Below are positions 42,413 through 51,244 of a stretch of 64,000 nt of DNA, one piece after another (position 1 is the stretch's first letter; each line of letters begins with the position of its first letter). Where the stretch lies: the NCBI GenBank assembly GCA_016784965.1, contig JADHTQ010000013.1, positions 31,596-95,595 on the forward strand. Reading direction: 5' to 3'. The notes beneath the pieces were generated by a model, which saw nothing but the letters and a program-made list of their open reading frames with translations, had not been told where the DNA came from and searched no databases. The translations under genes and the position numbers were made by a program. The stretch comes from Bacteriovoracaceae bacterium (GTDB taxonomy: Bacteria > Bdellovibrionota > Bacteriovoracia > Bacteriovoracales > Bacteriovoracaceae).

Positions 42413-44049
42413 GACTTGCCCCCCTTATCAATTTCTTTATAGAGTCCTTTTCTCAAGGCCTGGATGCATTCTCGCTTAAATATGACCAAATCTGGTCCAT
42501 CATGTTTTAAAACTTTAATCATGGTTTCTAAGTTTTGTTCATTGTTTTTGGCCAAGGGGATTAGCTGGTGAATAGATTCATCACTAAATCCACAGGCCTT
42601 GGCAATGTTTGGAATTAAATCAACTGCGACGGTGGGCTGTTGCCCCGTCATACCAGTAATTCTGTTATCCATAACGACCAATGTGGCATTAACTTTAGAG
42701 TTAGCAAATGATATTATAGTAGGAAGTGCTGAGTGCATAAAAGTAGAGTCTCCAATAACTCCTACTGAAGGAGTCAACTCAGCTAGTGCTGCCCCCAAAG
42801 TCATGCCGGCCGAAGCTCCCATTTCAACACAAGTATGGATACCCAAATGAGGCGGCATAGTTCCCAAAGTATAACAACCGATATCACCAAAAATGCGATA
42901 ATCAGAAATTCCAAGTGCTAAATAGGCCTCTTTTAAAACTTTAAATGCATCAATGTGACCACAACCATCACATAATTTTGGAGGTCTTGGTGTTACATCA
43001 AAGTCAACTTTTTTGATGCTTTCAGGAAGTGTTAATCCCAACGCCTTTTTTAGCTTTAGGGGATTTAGTTCACCGGCAATAGGAATCACTCCGTTTCTTC
43101 TGCCATTAATCTCTGCTTTGTCTGATGATAAAGCAATCAATTGATCTTCAATATAGGGATAGTTTTCTTCAAAAACATAAATTTTTTCACAAGCTGTAAC
43201 CATTCCACAAAGGGCCTCTTTGGATATTGGGTAAGCACTTATATTTAATCTGGATAGTTCACAAACGCTGGTAAACTCTCTACAAATTTGATCAAAATAA
43301 GCACTCCCCATACCAGAGGTTACAATTCCAATTTTACTACTAGTGAGTTTCAATTGGTTATAGCTCTCTACACTAGATTTTATCGTTTCTGTTTTATCCC
43401 GAAGCTTTTGATATTGAACACGAGCAATGGCAGGGATCAACACCCAATTCTTCCAGTGATCACTGCCTGGAATGCCCATACAAGTAACGGTCTGCATTTT
43501 GGACCTGTTTATTGGGGCCCTGGCATGAGCTAACCTAGTTACCAACCGTACAACTATTGGTAGCTTCAGTTTTTCTGAAAGATCAAAGGCCTTGATTGTG
43601 TACTCATAAGCTTGTTGAGGAGTTGATGGTTCCAAACATGGAATACATGCAAAATCACACAATGCTCTGGTATCTTGTTCATTTTGACTACTGTGCATAC
43701 CTGGATCATCTGCGACTACAACAACCAATCCCCCTTGTACTCCAGTTATTGCTGAATTTACAAAGGCATCCATGGCAACATTTAGTCCCACATGCTTCAT
43801 CACGACCATACTTCGATGACCGGTGTAACTAGTTCCCAGTGCTAACTCATAAGAAACTTTTTCGTTGGCGGCCCACTTTGCTACTCTACCGTCGCCAAGA
43901 CCATCAATTATTCTTTGTGCACCTTCGAAAACTTCTGTTGAGGGTGTCCCAGGATATGCATAAACTCCTTTAACACCGGCATCAACAGCACCAAAACTAA
44001 CCGCTTCATCACCTAAAACCATGACTTGGTCTTTGTGTTTACCTACCAT
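42409..44049 (-). CDS. iorA: Indolepyruvate:ferredoxin oxidoreductase, alpha subunit lacking the ferredoxin domain
   Basis: 546 residues. N-terminal pyrimidine-binding part (AVDAGVKGVYAYPGTPSTEV, YTGHRSMVVMKHVGLNVAMD), then CDGCGHIDAFKVL and the ThDP site GDIGCYTLGTMPP...GDSTFMHSALPTI...NRITGMTGQQPT. Typical IorA chains run past 590 residues and end in a 2x[4Fe-4S] domain; this one ends at KGLYKEIDKGGKS with no Cys clusters. A separate ferredoxin must take electrons. Lies in the fabZ-fabI-iorAB-astacin operon. Confidence 0.88.
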   Translation of the reverse strand: MVGKHKDQVMVLGDEAVSFGAVDAGVKGVYAYPGTPSTEVFEGAQRIIDGLGDGRVAKWAANEKVSYELALGTSYTGHRSMVVMKHVGLNVAMDAFVNSAITGVQGGLVVVVADDPGMHSSQNEQDTRALCDFACIPCLEPSTPQQAYEYTIKAFDLSEKLKLPIVVRLVTRLAHARAPINRSKMQTVTCMGIPGSDHWKNWVLIPAIARVQYQKLRDKTETIKSSVESYNQLKLTSSKIGIVTSGMGSAYFDQICREFTSVCELSRLNISAYPISKEALCGMVTACEKIYVFEENYPYIEDQLIALSSDKAEINGRRNGVIPIAGELNPLKLKKALGLTLPESIKKVDFDVTPRPPKLCDGCGHIDAFKVLKEAYLALGISDYRIFGDIGCYTLGTMPPHLGIHTCVEMGASAGMTLGAALAELTPSVGVIGDSTFMHSALPTIISFANSKVNATLVVMDNRITGMTGQQPTVAVDLIPNIAKACGFSDESIHQLIPLAKNNEQNLETMIKVLKHDGPDLVIFKRECIQALRKGLYKEIDKGGKS

Positions 44050-44078
44050 AATGAAACCTCACTTACAAAATGTGTATG

Positions 44079-44876
44079 TTATAAATTATCAACAACTGTA
44101 TCTACAATCTTTTGATCAAAGTAATTACAAGACATTCCCCCATCAACTACAATCCCTGTAGCATTGATACCAGAAGACCTACTGCTTAGTAAAAAACAAA
44201 CAGTGCTGGCCACTTCTGACGTTTCTAGGGCCTTTTTTCTCAAAATGAGCTGTTCTGCAAAAAGGTAATTATTTATGTATCCTGGAATGCCTGCAGATGC
44301 GGCAGTTTTCAAGGGACCTGCACAAACTGCATTAAAGCGTACATTCGAAAACTCCGAAAAAGACTTCGCTAAAAAAGCAACACTGGCCTCAAGGCCTGCC
44401 TTAATCGGACCCATGTAGCCATATGACGTTGCCCTGGTACTAGATATTGAAACTGTAACCACCGATGCATCTTGTTCGAAAAGATCTTTTAAGGCATTGG
44501 TAAGGACCACCAATGAGAATGCAGAAATGTTAGTGGCCTGGACAAAGTCTTGAAAGTTAGTTTGGTGGTATGGTTTGATCCCCTCACTTAAATTAGCAAA
44601 AGCAATCGAGTGCAATAGCCCATCAAACCTATGACCATCTCTTTTTAATAAATCTGCCATAGAGTTAATGTCATCGTGTTTTTCAACATCACATATATAA
44701 ATCTGGTCCTCAGGAAATAGCTTTTGCACCTTAGCTAACACCTGTTCACTCTGAACAGAAAAAACCAACCTACATCCATTCTCTTTTAAAATTTTGGCAG
44801 TATGATAGGCAATACTCTTTTTATTTGCCACACCCGTAATTAAAATTTTCTTATTCCCTAATCCCAAAAAATCCAA
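44079..44876 (-). CDS. fabI: Enoyl-[acyl-carrier-protein] reductase, FabI-type
   Basis: 265 residues counted from TTG 44876, which has GGAGGAG just upstream; the frame can be read from 44888 but that codon is inside the binding site. FabI signs: KKILITGVANKKSIAYHTAKIL, LLHSIAFANL, the Tyr-x6-Lys region ATSYGYMGPIKAGLEASVAFLA, and VCAGPLKTAASAGI (FabI's substrate loop). NAD(P)H-dependent last step of fatty-acid elongation. A 55-bp palindrome ends immediately before its binding site. Confidence 0.92.
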   Translation of the reverse strand: MDFLGLGNKKILITGVANKKSIAYHTAKILKENGCRLVFSVQSEQVLAKVQKLFPEDQIYICDVEKHDDINSMADLLKRDGHRFDGLLHSIAFANLSEGIKPYHQTNFQDFVQATNISAFSLVVLTNALKDLFEQDASVVTVSISSTRATSYGYMGPIKAGLEASVAFLAKSFSEFSNVRFNAVCAGPLKTAASAGIPGYINNYLFAEQLILRKKALETSEVASTVCFLLSSRSSGINATGIVVDGGMSCNYFDQKIVDTVVDNL

Positions 44877-44889
44877 TGACTCCTCCAAT

Positions 44890-44944
44890 AGGTTCCAGGT
44901 TCCTAAACGGGGCGCAGTGCGCCCCGTTTAGGAACCTGGAACCT
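44890..44944. repeat. 55-bp perfect palindrome spanning the fabZ stop and the fabI leader
   Basis: Two 27-base arms (44890-44916 and 44918-44944) are exact reverse complements around one base; the core is GGGGCGCAGTGCGCCCC and the outer arms carry AGGTTCCAGGTTCC. On the minus strand the first arm encodes the last residues and stop of fabZ, and the second arm ends about two bases before the fabI Shine-Dalgarno. No T run follows, so it is not a simple terminator. Confidence 0.9.
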
Positions 44945-45362
44945 TTTCGACTAATGCGCAGGTAAATTTTATGTTTAAAACTACTTGGTCTACAACCATT
45001 ATCTTGGCCTTAAAGAAGAAGGCGTTCTCGAGCTGTTCTAGTAGTTCAACTTTAATATTTAAAACATTTTTAGGTCGCACAAAATTTTTAAACTTGGCAT
45101 TTTCAACTTTAGTCACCACTCCAATACCTTTTTTATCAACTTTTTTGCCCATAAGAAGTGCACCACCTTGAAATGCCGCCTCCTGTAATAGCACACCGGG
45201 CATAATTGGATTACCGGGGAAGTGTCCCATAAAAAAGTCCTCTTCACCTGTCAAATGTAGCCTGCAATGAATTGTGTTTTCACCTCTTTCTACTATTTCA
45301 TCAACAAATAAAAAAGGTGGTCTTTGAGGAATGGTATTAAGTATATCTTCTCCTGGTATCAT
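44928..45362 (-). CDS. fabZ: 3-hydroxyacyl-[acyl-carrier-protein] dehydratase FabZ-like
   Basis: 144 residues from ATG 45362, with GGAGG four bases upstream; a GTG 11 codons earlier lacks a site. HotDog fold with the catalytic His in FFMGHFPGNPIMPGVLLQEAAFQGG and N-terminal IPQRPPFLFVDEIVE, as in FabZ. It makes enoyl-ACP, the substrate of FabI encoded next. The last codons (VPGS) and stop lie inside the 55-bp palindrome, so the C-terminus was probably rewritten when that sequence arose. Confidence 0.9.
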   Translation of the reverse strand: MIPGEDILNTIPQRPPFLFVDEIVERGENTIHCRLHLTGEEDFFMGHFPGNPIMPGVLLQEAAFQGGALLMGKKVDKKGIGVVTKVENAKFKNFVRPKNVLNIKVELLEQLENAFFFKAKIMVVDQVVLNIKFTCALVEKVPGS

Positions 45363-45492
45363 GGGTCCTCCACTTGCTGTCAGGAATCTGCGCACCTGTT
45401 CACACTAAAGTTGTTAAGCAAAAAGGCGATCATACTAAATGATAGTTAGAAAGTCAGTTGAGTTTTATTGTGCCAAGCGCCAGCCGGATCCT

Positions 45493-46650
45493 TTAAAAAT
45501 AAACCCTCATTGAGGTGTAAATCGTCGTTGGAAAGTGGCCGAATTCACTTTTTACTTGATAGTTGCTAAAATCGGCCGGCCCAGGCGTGCCCTCCCCCAC
45601 TGCAATAAAAGTCCCAGCATCGAGGTAACAATCTTCAGAAAAATTCCATTCAAACTTCAAATTTATAAGTGCCGAGACATCTGTTAAGTTAATGGTCGAT
45701 GAGGCCATTAGTGTCACAAGGGGTGAGAGTTGATAATTGATACCTGGTGTGAGGTAGTGCTTACCAAGTAAAAAAACGCCACCGAGACTACTATAGTGGT
45801 ATTCAATAAATGTGGTGAGTGCTCCAAAAAAGAGATACTCGCTACCAATACTTAAGCGATAATAATTTGTAGATTGCTTCGCGTCGACATAGGCCATTTC
45901 AATCCAATATCCGGCCCGAAATAAACTACCGGCAATGTCTAGGCCCCAGAGCATATTCTGATTAAATCTCATGGCCATTGCGGACAAATCGTTTTCCCAA
46001 AGGGAATAGCGCAAATTAATAAAAGCGGCACTGCTGCTGCTTTTAAATTTTTCACCAAAAACAAAACCTAAGTCAATTTCGCCCATTTGTCCCCAGGGCT
46101 TCTTAAGTCTGATTCCATCGACTCCTTGGCGCTCTTCGGTATCTATTGCTGTAAGCAAATCTGGTACAAAGATATCTGTCGGATTAATGACTCTGGCCGA
46201 TCCAAAGCTAATAGGCATTCTGCCAACTTGTAACTCAAACAACTCATGACTATAATTGACAACCAACCGATCTAGATTTTGAAGCCCATCTAAAATATCT
46301 TTAGTTGACAAGTTTTGGTGAAAAATGTGGGTTTTAATATCTAATAATCGGTACGAAAATGAATTGTCTTGGAAGCTTTCGGGAATTGTTGTATCTGGAG
46401 CAAATTGATAAATCAATCCTAGCGAGTAGGCAAAGTCCATGGAAAGTGCATCTGAGTATGAATAAAAAATTTTAATTCTTCCGATATTGTTAAAAAGTGC
46501 CTTGGATATATCTCTATCCACATCTGAAAATATTGGTGACATGGCCAATAGTTGAGATTTATAAAAACCACCCAGCCGTAACATGCCATGGGCAGGCAAG
46601 GCCCAGGCGCTAACAAAAGTAACAATTACAATAATTCTAAGTGCTCTCAT
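45493..46650 (-). CDS. Outer-membrane beta-barrel protein of the Lol-like operon
   Basis: 385 residues. Signal peptide MRALRIIVIVTFVSAWALPAHG, then repeated amphipathic strands (FELQVGRMPISFGSARVINPTDIF, LDIAGSLFRAGYWIEMAYVD, SIGSEYLFFGALTTFIEYHY) and a final strand ending YTSMRVYF with a terminal Phe, the barrel-assembly signal. I cannot place it in a named porin family. Its ATG overlaps the ATPase stop (TAATG). Last gene of the operon: likely the outer-membrane end of the pathway formed by the upstream genes. Confidence 0.8.
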   Translation of the reverse strand: MRALRIIVIVTFVSAWALPAHGMLRLGGFYKSQLLAMSPIFSDVDRDISKALFNNIGRIKIFYSYSDALSMDFAYSLGLIYQFAPDTTIPESFQDNSFSYRLLDIKTHIFHQNLSTKDILDGLQNLDRLVVNYSHELFELQVGRMPISFGSARVINPTDIFVPDLLTAIDTEERQGVDGIRLKKPWGQMGEIDLGFVFGEKFKSSSSAAFINLRYSLWENDLSAMAMRFNQNMLWGLDIAGSLFRAGYWIEMAYVDAKQSTNYYRLSIGSEYLFFGALTTFIEYHYSSLGGVFLLGKHYLTPGINYQLSPLVTLMASSTINLTDVSALINLKFEWNFSEDCYLDAGTFIAVGEGTPGPADFSNYQVKSEFGHFPTTIYTSMRVYF

Positions 46651-47342
46651 TATTGATCTTTTACAATTTGGCCATCTTTTAACACAATCAACCTTTTGGA
46701 GCGCTCCATAATAGTTGGATCGTGAGTTGAAAATATAAAGGTTGTACCGTGTGTCTCATTTAGCTTACTCATCATGGCAACTAGCTCTACGCCAGTTTTG
46801 GAATCTAAGTTAGCAGTGGGCTCATCTGCTAAAACAATATCGGGGTTTGATACAATCGCTCTAGCAACCGCTACTCGTTGTTTTTGTCCACCAGAGATTT
46901 CCATGGGAAAACGCTTCTCAAAGCCGGCAAGACCCACCTCCTCTAGAATTTGGGCCACTCGTTTTTTTCTCTGATTGGCATTAACTGCTTGCAGTTGTAA
47001 AATATACTCCACATTCTCTTTGACCGTTAGAACCGGTATTAGGTTGTAGGCCTGAAAGACAAAGCCGATGTGGTCCCTGCGGTAATCAGATAATTCATTG
47101 CCACTCATATGAGAAATATCCTGACCAGCAAGGTGAACCATACCTTCGCTAGGGTAGTCTAGACCACTCATGATATTTAAAAGAGTAGACTTGCCAGATC
47201 CAGAAGGCCCAACAATCGCTGTAAACTCTCCGGGCATTATTTTAAAACTTAGCTCTTTGAGTGCTTTAACCTTTGTTTGCTCACACTTGCCGTACACTTT
47301 GGAAAGGTTTGTCACCTCAAACGTAGGTACCATCTTTTCCAT
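46650..47342 (-). CDS. ABC transporter ATPase, LolD/MacB-type
   Basis: 230 residues, the length of a stand-alone LolD-like subunit. Walker A GPSGSGKSTLLNIM, Q-loop VFQAYNLIPVL, signature MEISGGQKQRVAVARAI, Walker B IVLADEPTANLD, switch His in FIFSTHDPTIM. It energises the two FtsX-type permeases encoded just upstream. ATG 47342 lies seven bases after GGAG. Confidence 0.93.
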   Translation of the reverse strand: MEKMVPTFEVTNLSKVYGKCEQTKVKALKELSFKIMPGEFTAIVGPSGSGKSTLLNIMSGLDYPSEGMVHLAGQDISHMSGNELSDYRRDHIGFVFQAYNLIPVLTVKENVEYILQLQAVNANQRKKRVAQILEEVGLAGFEKRFPMEISGGQKQRVAVARAIVSNPDIVLADEPTANLDSKTGVELVAMMSKLNETHGTTFIFSTHDPTIMERSKRLIVLKDGQIVKDQ

Positions 47343-47355
47343 TTTTAAACTCCTT

Positions 47356-48576
47356 TTATAACGATTTTTTCATAGCATCTACCAAGGTAATTTTTGCAGC
47401 ATGAATGCTTGGATAGATGCCCGAAATAAGCGTAAAAAAATAAATACAAATCGGATAAATTATAAATTGTGATGTCTCATAGACAAAATATAGTGGCTCC
47501 TGCATAGTCACTCCACCCAGCTCTATGCCGGTATAATCAAGGCCATACATGCTTAAGAGCTTTCCAGAAAAAAGTGAAAATATTACTCCAATTACAATGC
47601 TAAAAATCCCCAAAAGCGAAGTTTCAGTAAGAATTAGTAAAATAATTTTTCCGGGCCTGCTACCAATTGCCCGCATTACCCCAAACTCAAAGGTCCTCTC
47701 ATGAAGAGACATAAAAATTGTGTTCATAATTCCAAGAACCACTATTAAAAATAAAATGGCGGCAATAATGGCCGTTGAATATTTGCCCATCTCAATCATG
47801 GAATCAATACCCGGGGAAATTTGACGCCAACTTAATGCTTCATTACCACCAGCTGAGTATTTTTTCCAAAAAGGAGATTTTAGGTTTGATGAGTCCAAAA
47901 TGTTTTTAAACTTTAAAATTATACTATGAACCCTATTGTTAATGTTTAAAAGTCGCTGAGAGCTAGAAAGTGAGATAAAAGCAATCCCGCGATCCATCTC
48001 CTTGGCATTAAAAGAAAATATTCCTTCCACTTTAAACATCTCTTGGGAAAGCTCACCAGTACCGACTTGGGCCACTGTGACAATTAACTTTTCCCCCAGA
48101 CCAATTTCCATCTTTTGTGCCAATTGATCGCCAATAATGACTCCTTGATCAGACAAATTCTCTAAGCTTCCCTGTAGTAGAGACTGTTTAATCATGGAAA
48201 TGCCCATCTCTTTTTCTTTTTGAATTCCAAACAAGACAATGTTGCTCACATTACTTGCAGAAGACAGCATCGCCAAAGTTTGGGTGCGCAAAGCAAAGCT
48301 CTGAATTGTTTTTTCATTGTTTAAGCTGGCAGTAGTGGCAGCAAGGTTGTTGATTGATTTGTCGACCTCAAAAGCATCTCGATAGTTTTTGGCATTAATT
48401 TGAGCATGGCCTAAAAAAGAACTGGTGACAAGTCTTACCAAACTCTGGGACATACCAATCATAATACCGTCTGTTAAAATCAAAGAGGTCAAACCCAAAG
48501 AAATTGCAAGAGCAGCTAAAATGGTCCGCCTTTTGTTTCTCAAGATATTTCTTAGTCCCAATTTTATAAGTAACAT
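47356..48576 (-). CDS. FtsX/LolE-type ABC permease (second)
   Basis: 406 residues: one N-terminal membrane helix (LGLRNILRNKRRTILAALAISLGLTSLILTDGIM), a large periplasmic domain, and three C-terminal helices starting at IIAAILFLIVVLGIMNTIFMSLHERTFEFGVMRAIGSRPGKI. The ERT.EFG..RAIG coupling helix is typical of LolC/LolE/MacB. With the neighbouring paralogous permease and the ATPase it forms a heterodimeric exporter in the inner membrane. Confidence 0.9.
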   Translation of the reverse strand: MLLIKLGLRNILRNKRRTILAALAISLGLTSLILTDGIMIGMSQSLVRLVTSSFLGHAQINAKNYRDAFEVDKSINNLAATTASLNNEKTIQSFALRTQTLAMLSSASNVSNIVLFGIQKEKEMGISMIKQSLLQGSLENLSDQGVIIGDQLAQKMEIGLGEKLIVTVAQVGTGELSQEMFKVEGIFSFNAKEMDRGIAFISLSSSQRLLNINNRVHSIILKFKNILDSSNLKSPFWKKYSAGGNEALSWRQISPGIDSMIEMGKYSTAIIAAILFLIVVLGIMNTIFMSLHERTFEFGVMRAIGSRPGKIILLILTETSLLGIFSIVIGVIFSLFSGKLLSMYGLDYTGIELGGVTMQEPLYFVYETSQFIIYPICIYFFTLISGIYPSIHAAKITLVDAMKKSL

Positions 48577-48588
48577 AATTTACCTTCT

Positions 48589-49785
48589 TTATACCACTCG
48601 CATTGCTTTTACTGGAACAATTCGGGCGGCCCTAATTCCTGGAAAAATACTAACCACAAGACTTGTGACTGACACTGTAACAGCTGGAGCAATAAAAACT
48701 TTTAGCTCCAAAGTACTAACCATTTCATCAAACATAACTCCGCCATAACTTATAGGAGGATCAAAAACGATTCCGTTGTGTATAAACCACCAGTTAGCAA
48801 AAATTGCCAGAATTGTTCCAAGTACAATGCTAGTAAACGCTAATATTTGTGACTCAATTACAATCAGGTTGTAAATGTGCATTGGTCTGCTACCTATTGC
48901 TTTTAAGATGCCAAACTCTTTTGTTCTCTCCAAAACACTCATTAAAACGGTGTTTAATACCCCCAGGGCAACGATGAACATAATAATGCCAAGAAAGAAA
49001 AAGTTCCCCTGTTCATCGGCCTTCATCGCCTTATAAAAATCTTTTTCTACAATCTGCCAAGGCCTTATATCTAGATTAGGTAGCTTCTTTTTAAGCTTAT
49101 CAGCAAACACAGTTGATTGCTGGTAATCTGCAATGATTGTTGTATACTCATGGACTTTTGTCTGCAAAGACAAGTATTCTTGCATCACAGAAATTGGGAG
49201 AAAGATTTTATAAGCATCTACTTCTCCCATAATGCCTACGACTTTAAATAGGTCGTTGGCAATTGACCCATCTGCACCTTGAGAAATTAGAATCAGCTCA
49301 TCGCCTAGAGTTGCCTTTAATACAGAGGCCACGCTCTTGCCGATCAACACCTGATGAGCATCTGGTGACTCCAAATAACTTCCCTGAATTATTCTTTTTT
49401 TAATTGTGGTAAGCTTTGATTCTTTTTGTGGATCAATCCCAACTAAGCTAACCCCTGTGGATTTATTCTGCAAAAAAGTTAGTGCCCCTCCATAAACTCT
49501 CGGAGCAAATCCTTTGATAAAAGGGGTCTGTTGTAAAACTTTCTCAATTTCACCTGGATTGTTCAAAGTTTTAAATAGTGAAGGATTATCGAGATAATCT
49601 TTGTAGTGAATTTGAATATGTCCAGTGCTACTTCTAGTAAATAGCTCAATCATTCTGCCATATCCACCATAATTAAACCCTAAAGATATAGACATCAAAA
49701 CAAATCCCACCGTCATAGCAAGACCAGTCAAGATAGATCGTCTCTTTTGTCTTACCACATTTCTTATGGCCATTTTAAAAATCAT
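48589..49785 (-). CDS. FtsX/LolC-type ABC permease (first)
   Basis: 398 residues with the same layout as the next gene: MAIRNVVRQKRRSILTGLAMTVGFVLMSISLGF, a periplasmic domain of about 200 residues, then FFLGIIMFIVALGVLNTVLMSVLERTKEFGILKAIGSRPMHI and two further helices. The two permeases are related but clearly distinct, as LolC and LolE are. Its start is four bases from the stop of the LolA-like gene, so all are tightly coupled. Confidence 0.9.
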   Translation of the reverse strand: MIFKMAIRNVVRQKRRSILTGLAMTVGFVLMSISLGFNYGGYGRMIELFTRSSTGHIQIHYKDYLDNPSLFKTLNNPGEIEKVLQQTPFIKGFAPRVYGGALTFLQNKSTGVSLVGIDPQKESKLTTIKKRIIQGSYLESPDAHQVLIGKSVASVLKATLGDELILISQGADGSIANDLFKVVGIMGEVDAYKIFLPISVMQEYLSLQTKVHEYTTIIADYQQSTVFADKLKKKLPNLDIRPWQIVEKDFYKAMKADEQGNFFFLGIIMFIVALGVLNTVLMSVLERTKEFGILKAIGSRPMHIYNLIVIESQILAFTSIVLGTILAIFANWWFIHNGIVFDPPISYGGVMFDEMVSTLELKVFIAPAVTVSVTSLVVSIFPGIRAARIVPVKAMRVV

Positions 49786-49788
49786 TTG

Positions 49789-50523
49789 TTAACGCCTTTT
49801 TTGTAGACTCGCTCGAGTAAAAGTTGAATCTTTAATTGGTAAATTAAATTGTGCTTTATGATAGATGATCACCGTTTTATTACCCAATTTATTTTTACTT
49901 AGCGGTTTTAAAGTAAGTGTCGTGGGCAACAGTTTGCCACCCAGTTGCTCAATTTTACTAAACTCCATAATCCTCTTTTTGACTCCCTTTTCGTCATAAA
50001 ACGACTGCTCTATGGGCAACATATCACTCTTTTTTATTTTGGTAATTACTTTAGACCATAGTGAAACAGTTTCTGATTTAGGATTAGATTCTATGAAATA
50101 AAACTCTTTATCTTCCTCTTTAATAAATTTAGAGCGATAATCATTTAAAAATGTATTTTCTTTTACCAAATCATCGTTGTTGAAATCACTTCCCATCCAT
50201 TGTCCCATCATCATCGAAGGAGGAATTTTTATAACCTTATTAATTTTGGGGAAGTAGTTCCACATCAACTTATCTCTTCTAAGAGTTGTAATACCTGCAT
50301 CTTTTTTAGGCGAAGTGATATGAATTAGAGTATTATCCATGCCCTTAGTCCAAATTTTAAGTCCCAGGGTGCGTTTCCAATTTTTTGTTTCAACCAACAT
50401 ATCTATTTCGCAATAGCTGCTGGTACTTCTATAGAGCTTGTCAAACTTCTCCATAACTTCTTTAACACTCAAAGTGTTAGCAAATGCTGTGGGCAGCAAT
50501 AAAAAGATAACTAAAAATTTCAT
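49789..50523 (-). CDS. LolA-like outer-membrane lipoprotein-sorting protein (COG2834 type)
   Basis: 244 residues with signal peptide MKFLVIFLLLPTAFA. The mature protein (SVKEVMEKFDKLYRSTSSYCEI, KRTLGLKIWTKGMDNTLIHITSPKKDAG, LWNYFPKINKVIKIPPSMMMGQWMGSDFNNDDL) matches the LolA-fold carriers of the COG2834 group rather than LolA itself. Those bind lipid or lipoprotein acyl chains in the periplasm. Between tetR and the permeases it is the natural carrier from the ABC exporter toward the outer-membrane barrel. Confidence 0.88.
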   Translation of the reverse strand: MKFLVIFLLLPTAFANTLSVKEVMEKFDKLYRSTSSYCEIDMLVETKNWKRTLGLKIWTKGMDNTLIHITSPKKDAGITTLRRDKLMWNYFPKINKVIKIPPSMMMGQWMGSDFNNDDLVKENTFLNDYRSKFIKEEDKEFYFIESNPKSETVSLWSKVITKIKKSDMLPIEQSFYDEKGVKKRIMEFSKIEQLGGKLLPTTLTLKPLSKNKLGNKTVIIYHKAQFNLPIKDSTFTRASLQKRR

Positions 50524-50526
50524 TGT

Positions 50527-51135
50527 TTACTTCCTGTTTTTTACTCTTTGACTTAAATCGTCTGTTATGAGTTGAGCATGGTAATGCCACATTTTTTTAA
50601 AGCGCTCTTCATCCCCTAAAATCAGCAGATATAGATACATGCAATCTAACATTATTGCTAAATCTAAGACCGCCCTGTCCCAGTAATCTTTGCCAATAAC
50701 CCTTTTGGGGTAAAAACGAGACAGGGCATCTTCAATATATTGCATATAAGAATTCATCATTTTCTGCATCATACCTTTGTAATTTTCATCCACTAAGGCC
50801 TTTTCATAATAAAAAAGATAAGCTGTAAACAACTGTTCATGTTGTTTTATATAATCAAGCAATGCACTCCCAACTACACATAGATACTTTTGGGGTGATC
50901 TAAATTTGTCGGTCGGGATTAAAACTTCAAACTCTTCAATAAAAATTTCCATAGCACAAAATGGCACCTCATCTAAACTTTTAAAGTGATGATACAAATT
51001 GCCCTTACTAATTCCGGCTTCCTGGCACAGTGCTGAAGCCGTAAATCCCTGTTGTCCTTTAGTTCCAAGAATTAAAAGAGCTGCTTGTAAAATTTTTCTT
51101 CTGGTTTCCCCAGCTTGAATTTCTCTTTTCTTCAT
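50527..51135 (-). CDS. TetR-family repressor of the Lol-like operon
   Basis: 202 residues. Helix-turn-helix at the N-terminus (TRRKILQAALLILGTKGQQGFTASALCQEAGISKGNLYHHFKSLDEV), then a helical ligand domain that is not conserved. AAGGTG precedes ATG 51135. A perfect 16-bp palindrome stands 20 bases upstream over a TTGACC -35-like box, so it should repress its own operon. The inducer is likely a substrate of the transporter. Confidence 0.92.
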   Translation of the reverse strand: MKKREIQAGETRRKILQAALLILGTKGQQGFTASALCQEAGISKGNLYHHFKSLDEVPFCAMEIFIEEFEVLIPTDKFRSPQKYLCVVGSALLDYIKQHEQLFTAYLFYYEKALVDENYKGMMQKMMNSYMQYIEDALSRFYPKRVIGKDYWDRAVLDLAIMLDCMYLYLLILGDEERFKKMWHYHAQLITDDLSQRVKNRK

Positions 51136-51155
51136 TCAATATTCACCTTACTGCA

Positions 51156-51171
51156 GACCGAACGTTCGGTC
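51156..51171. promoter_or_regulatory. TetR-type operator over the operon promoter
   Basis: GACCGAACGTTCGGTC is a perfect 16-bp palindrome of the kind bound by TetR/AcrR-family dimers. On the minus strand TTGACC, partly inside it, is followed after 17 bases by TAAGGT, a weak -10. It is also about 75 bases before the plus-strand gene at 51245. Confidence 0.75.
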
Positions 51172-51209
51172 AATCAGTTTTTTGATAAAGAGGAAAAAAG
51201 ATCACCCCT

Positions 51210-51238
51210 TTGAATTTGATTCTAACTGTTTGTAAAAT
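51210..51238 (+). promoter_or_regulatory. Putative sigma-70 promoter for a leaderless mRNA
   Basis: TTGAAT (51210-51215), a 17-base spacer and TAAAAT (51233-51238) end six bases before ATG 51245. No Shine-Dalgarno lies in the six bases (ACAACA), so transcription from here gives a message starting at the ATG. Confidence 0.55.
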
Positions 51239-51244
51239 ACAACA

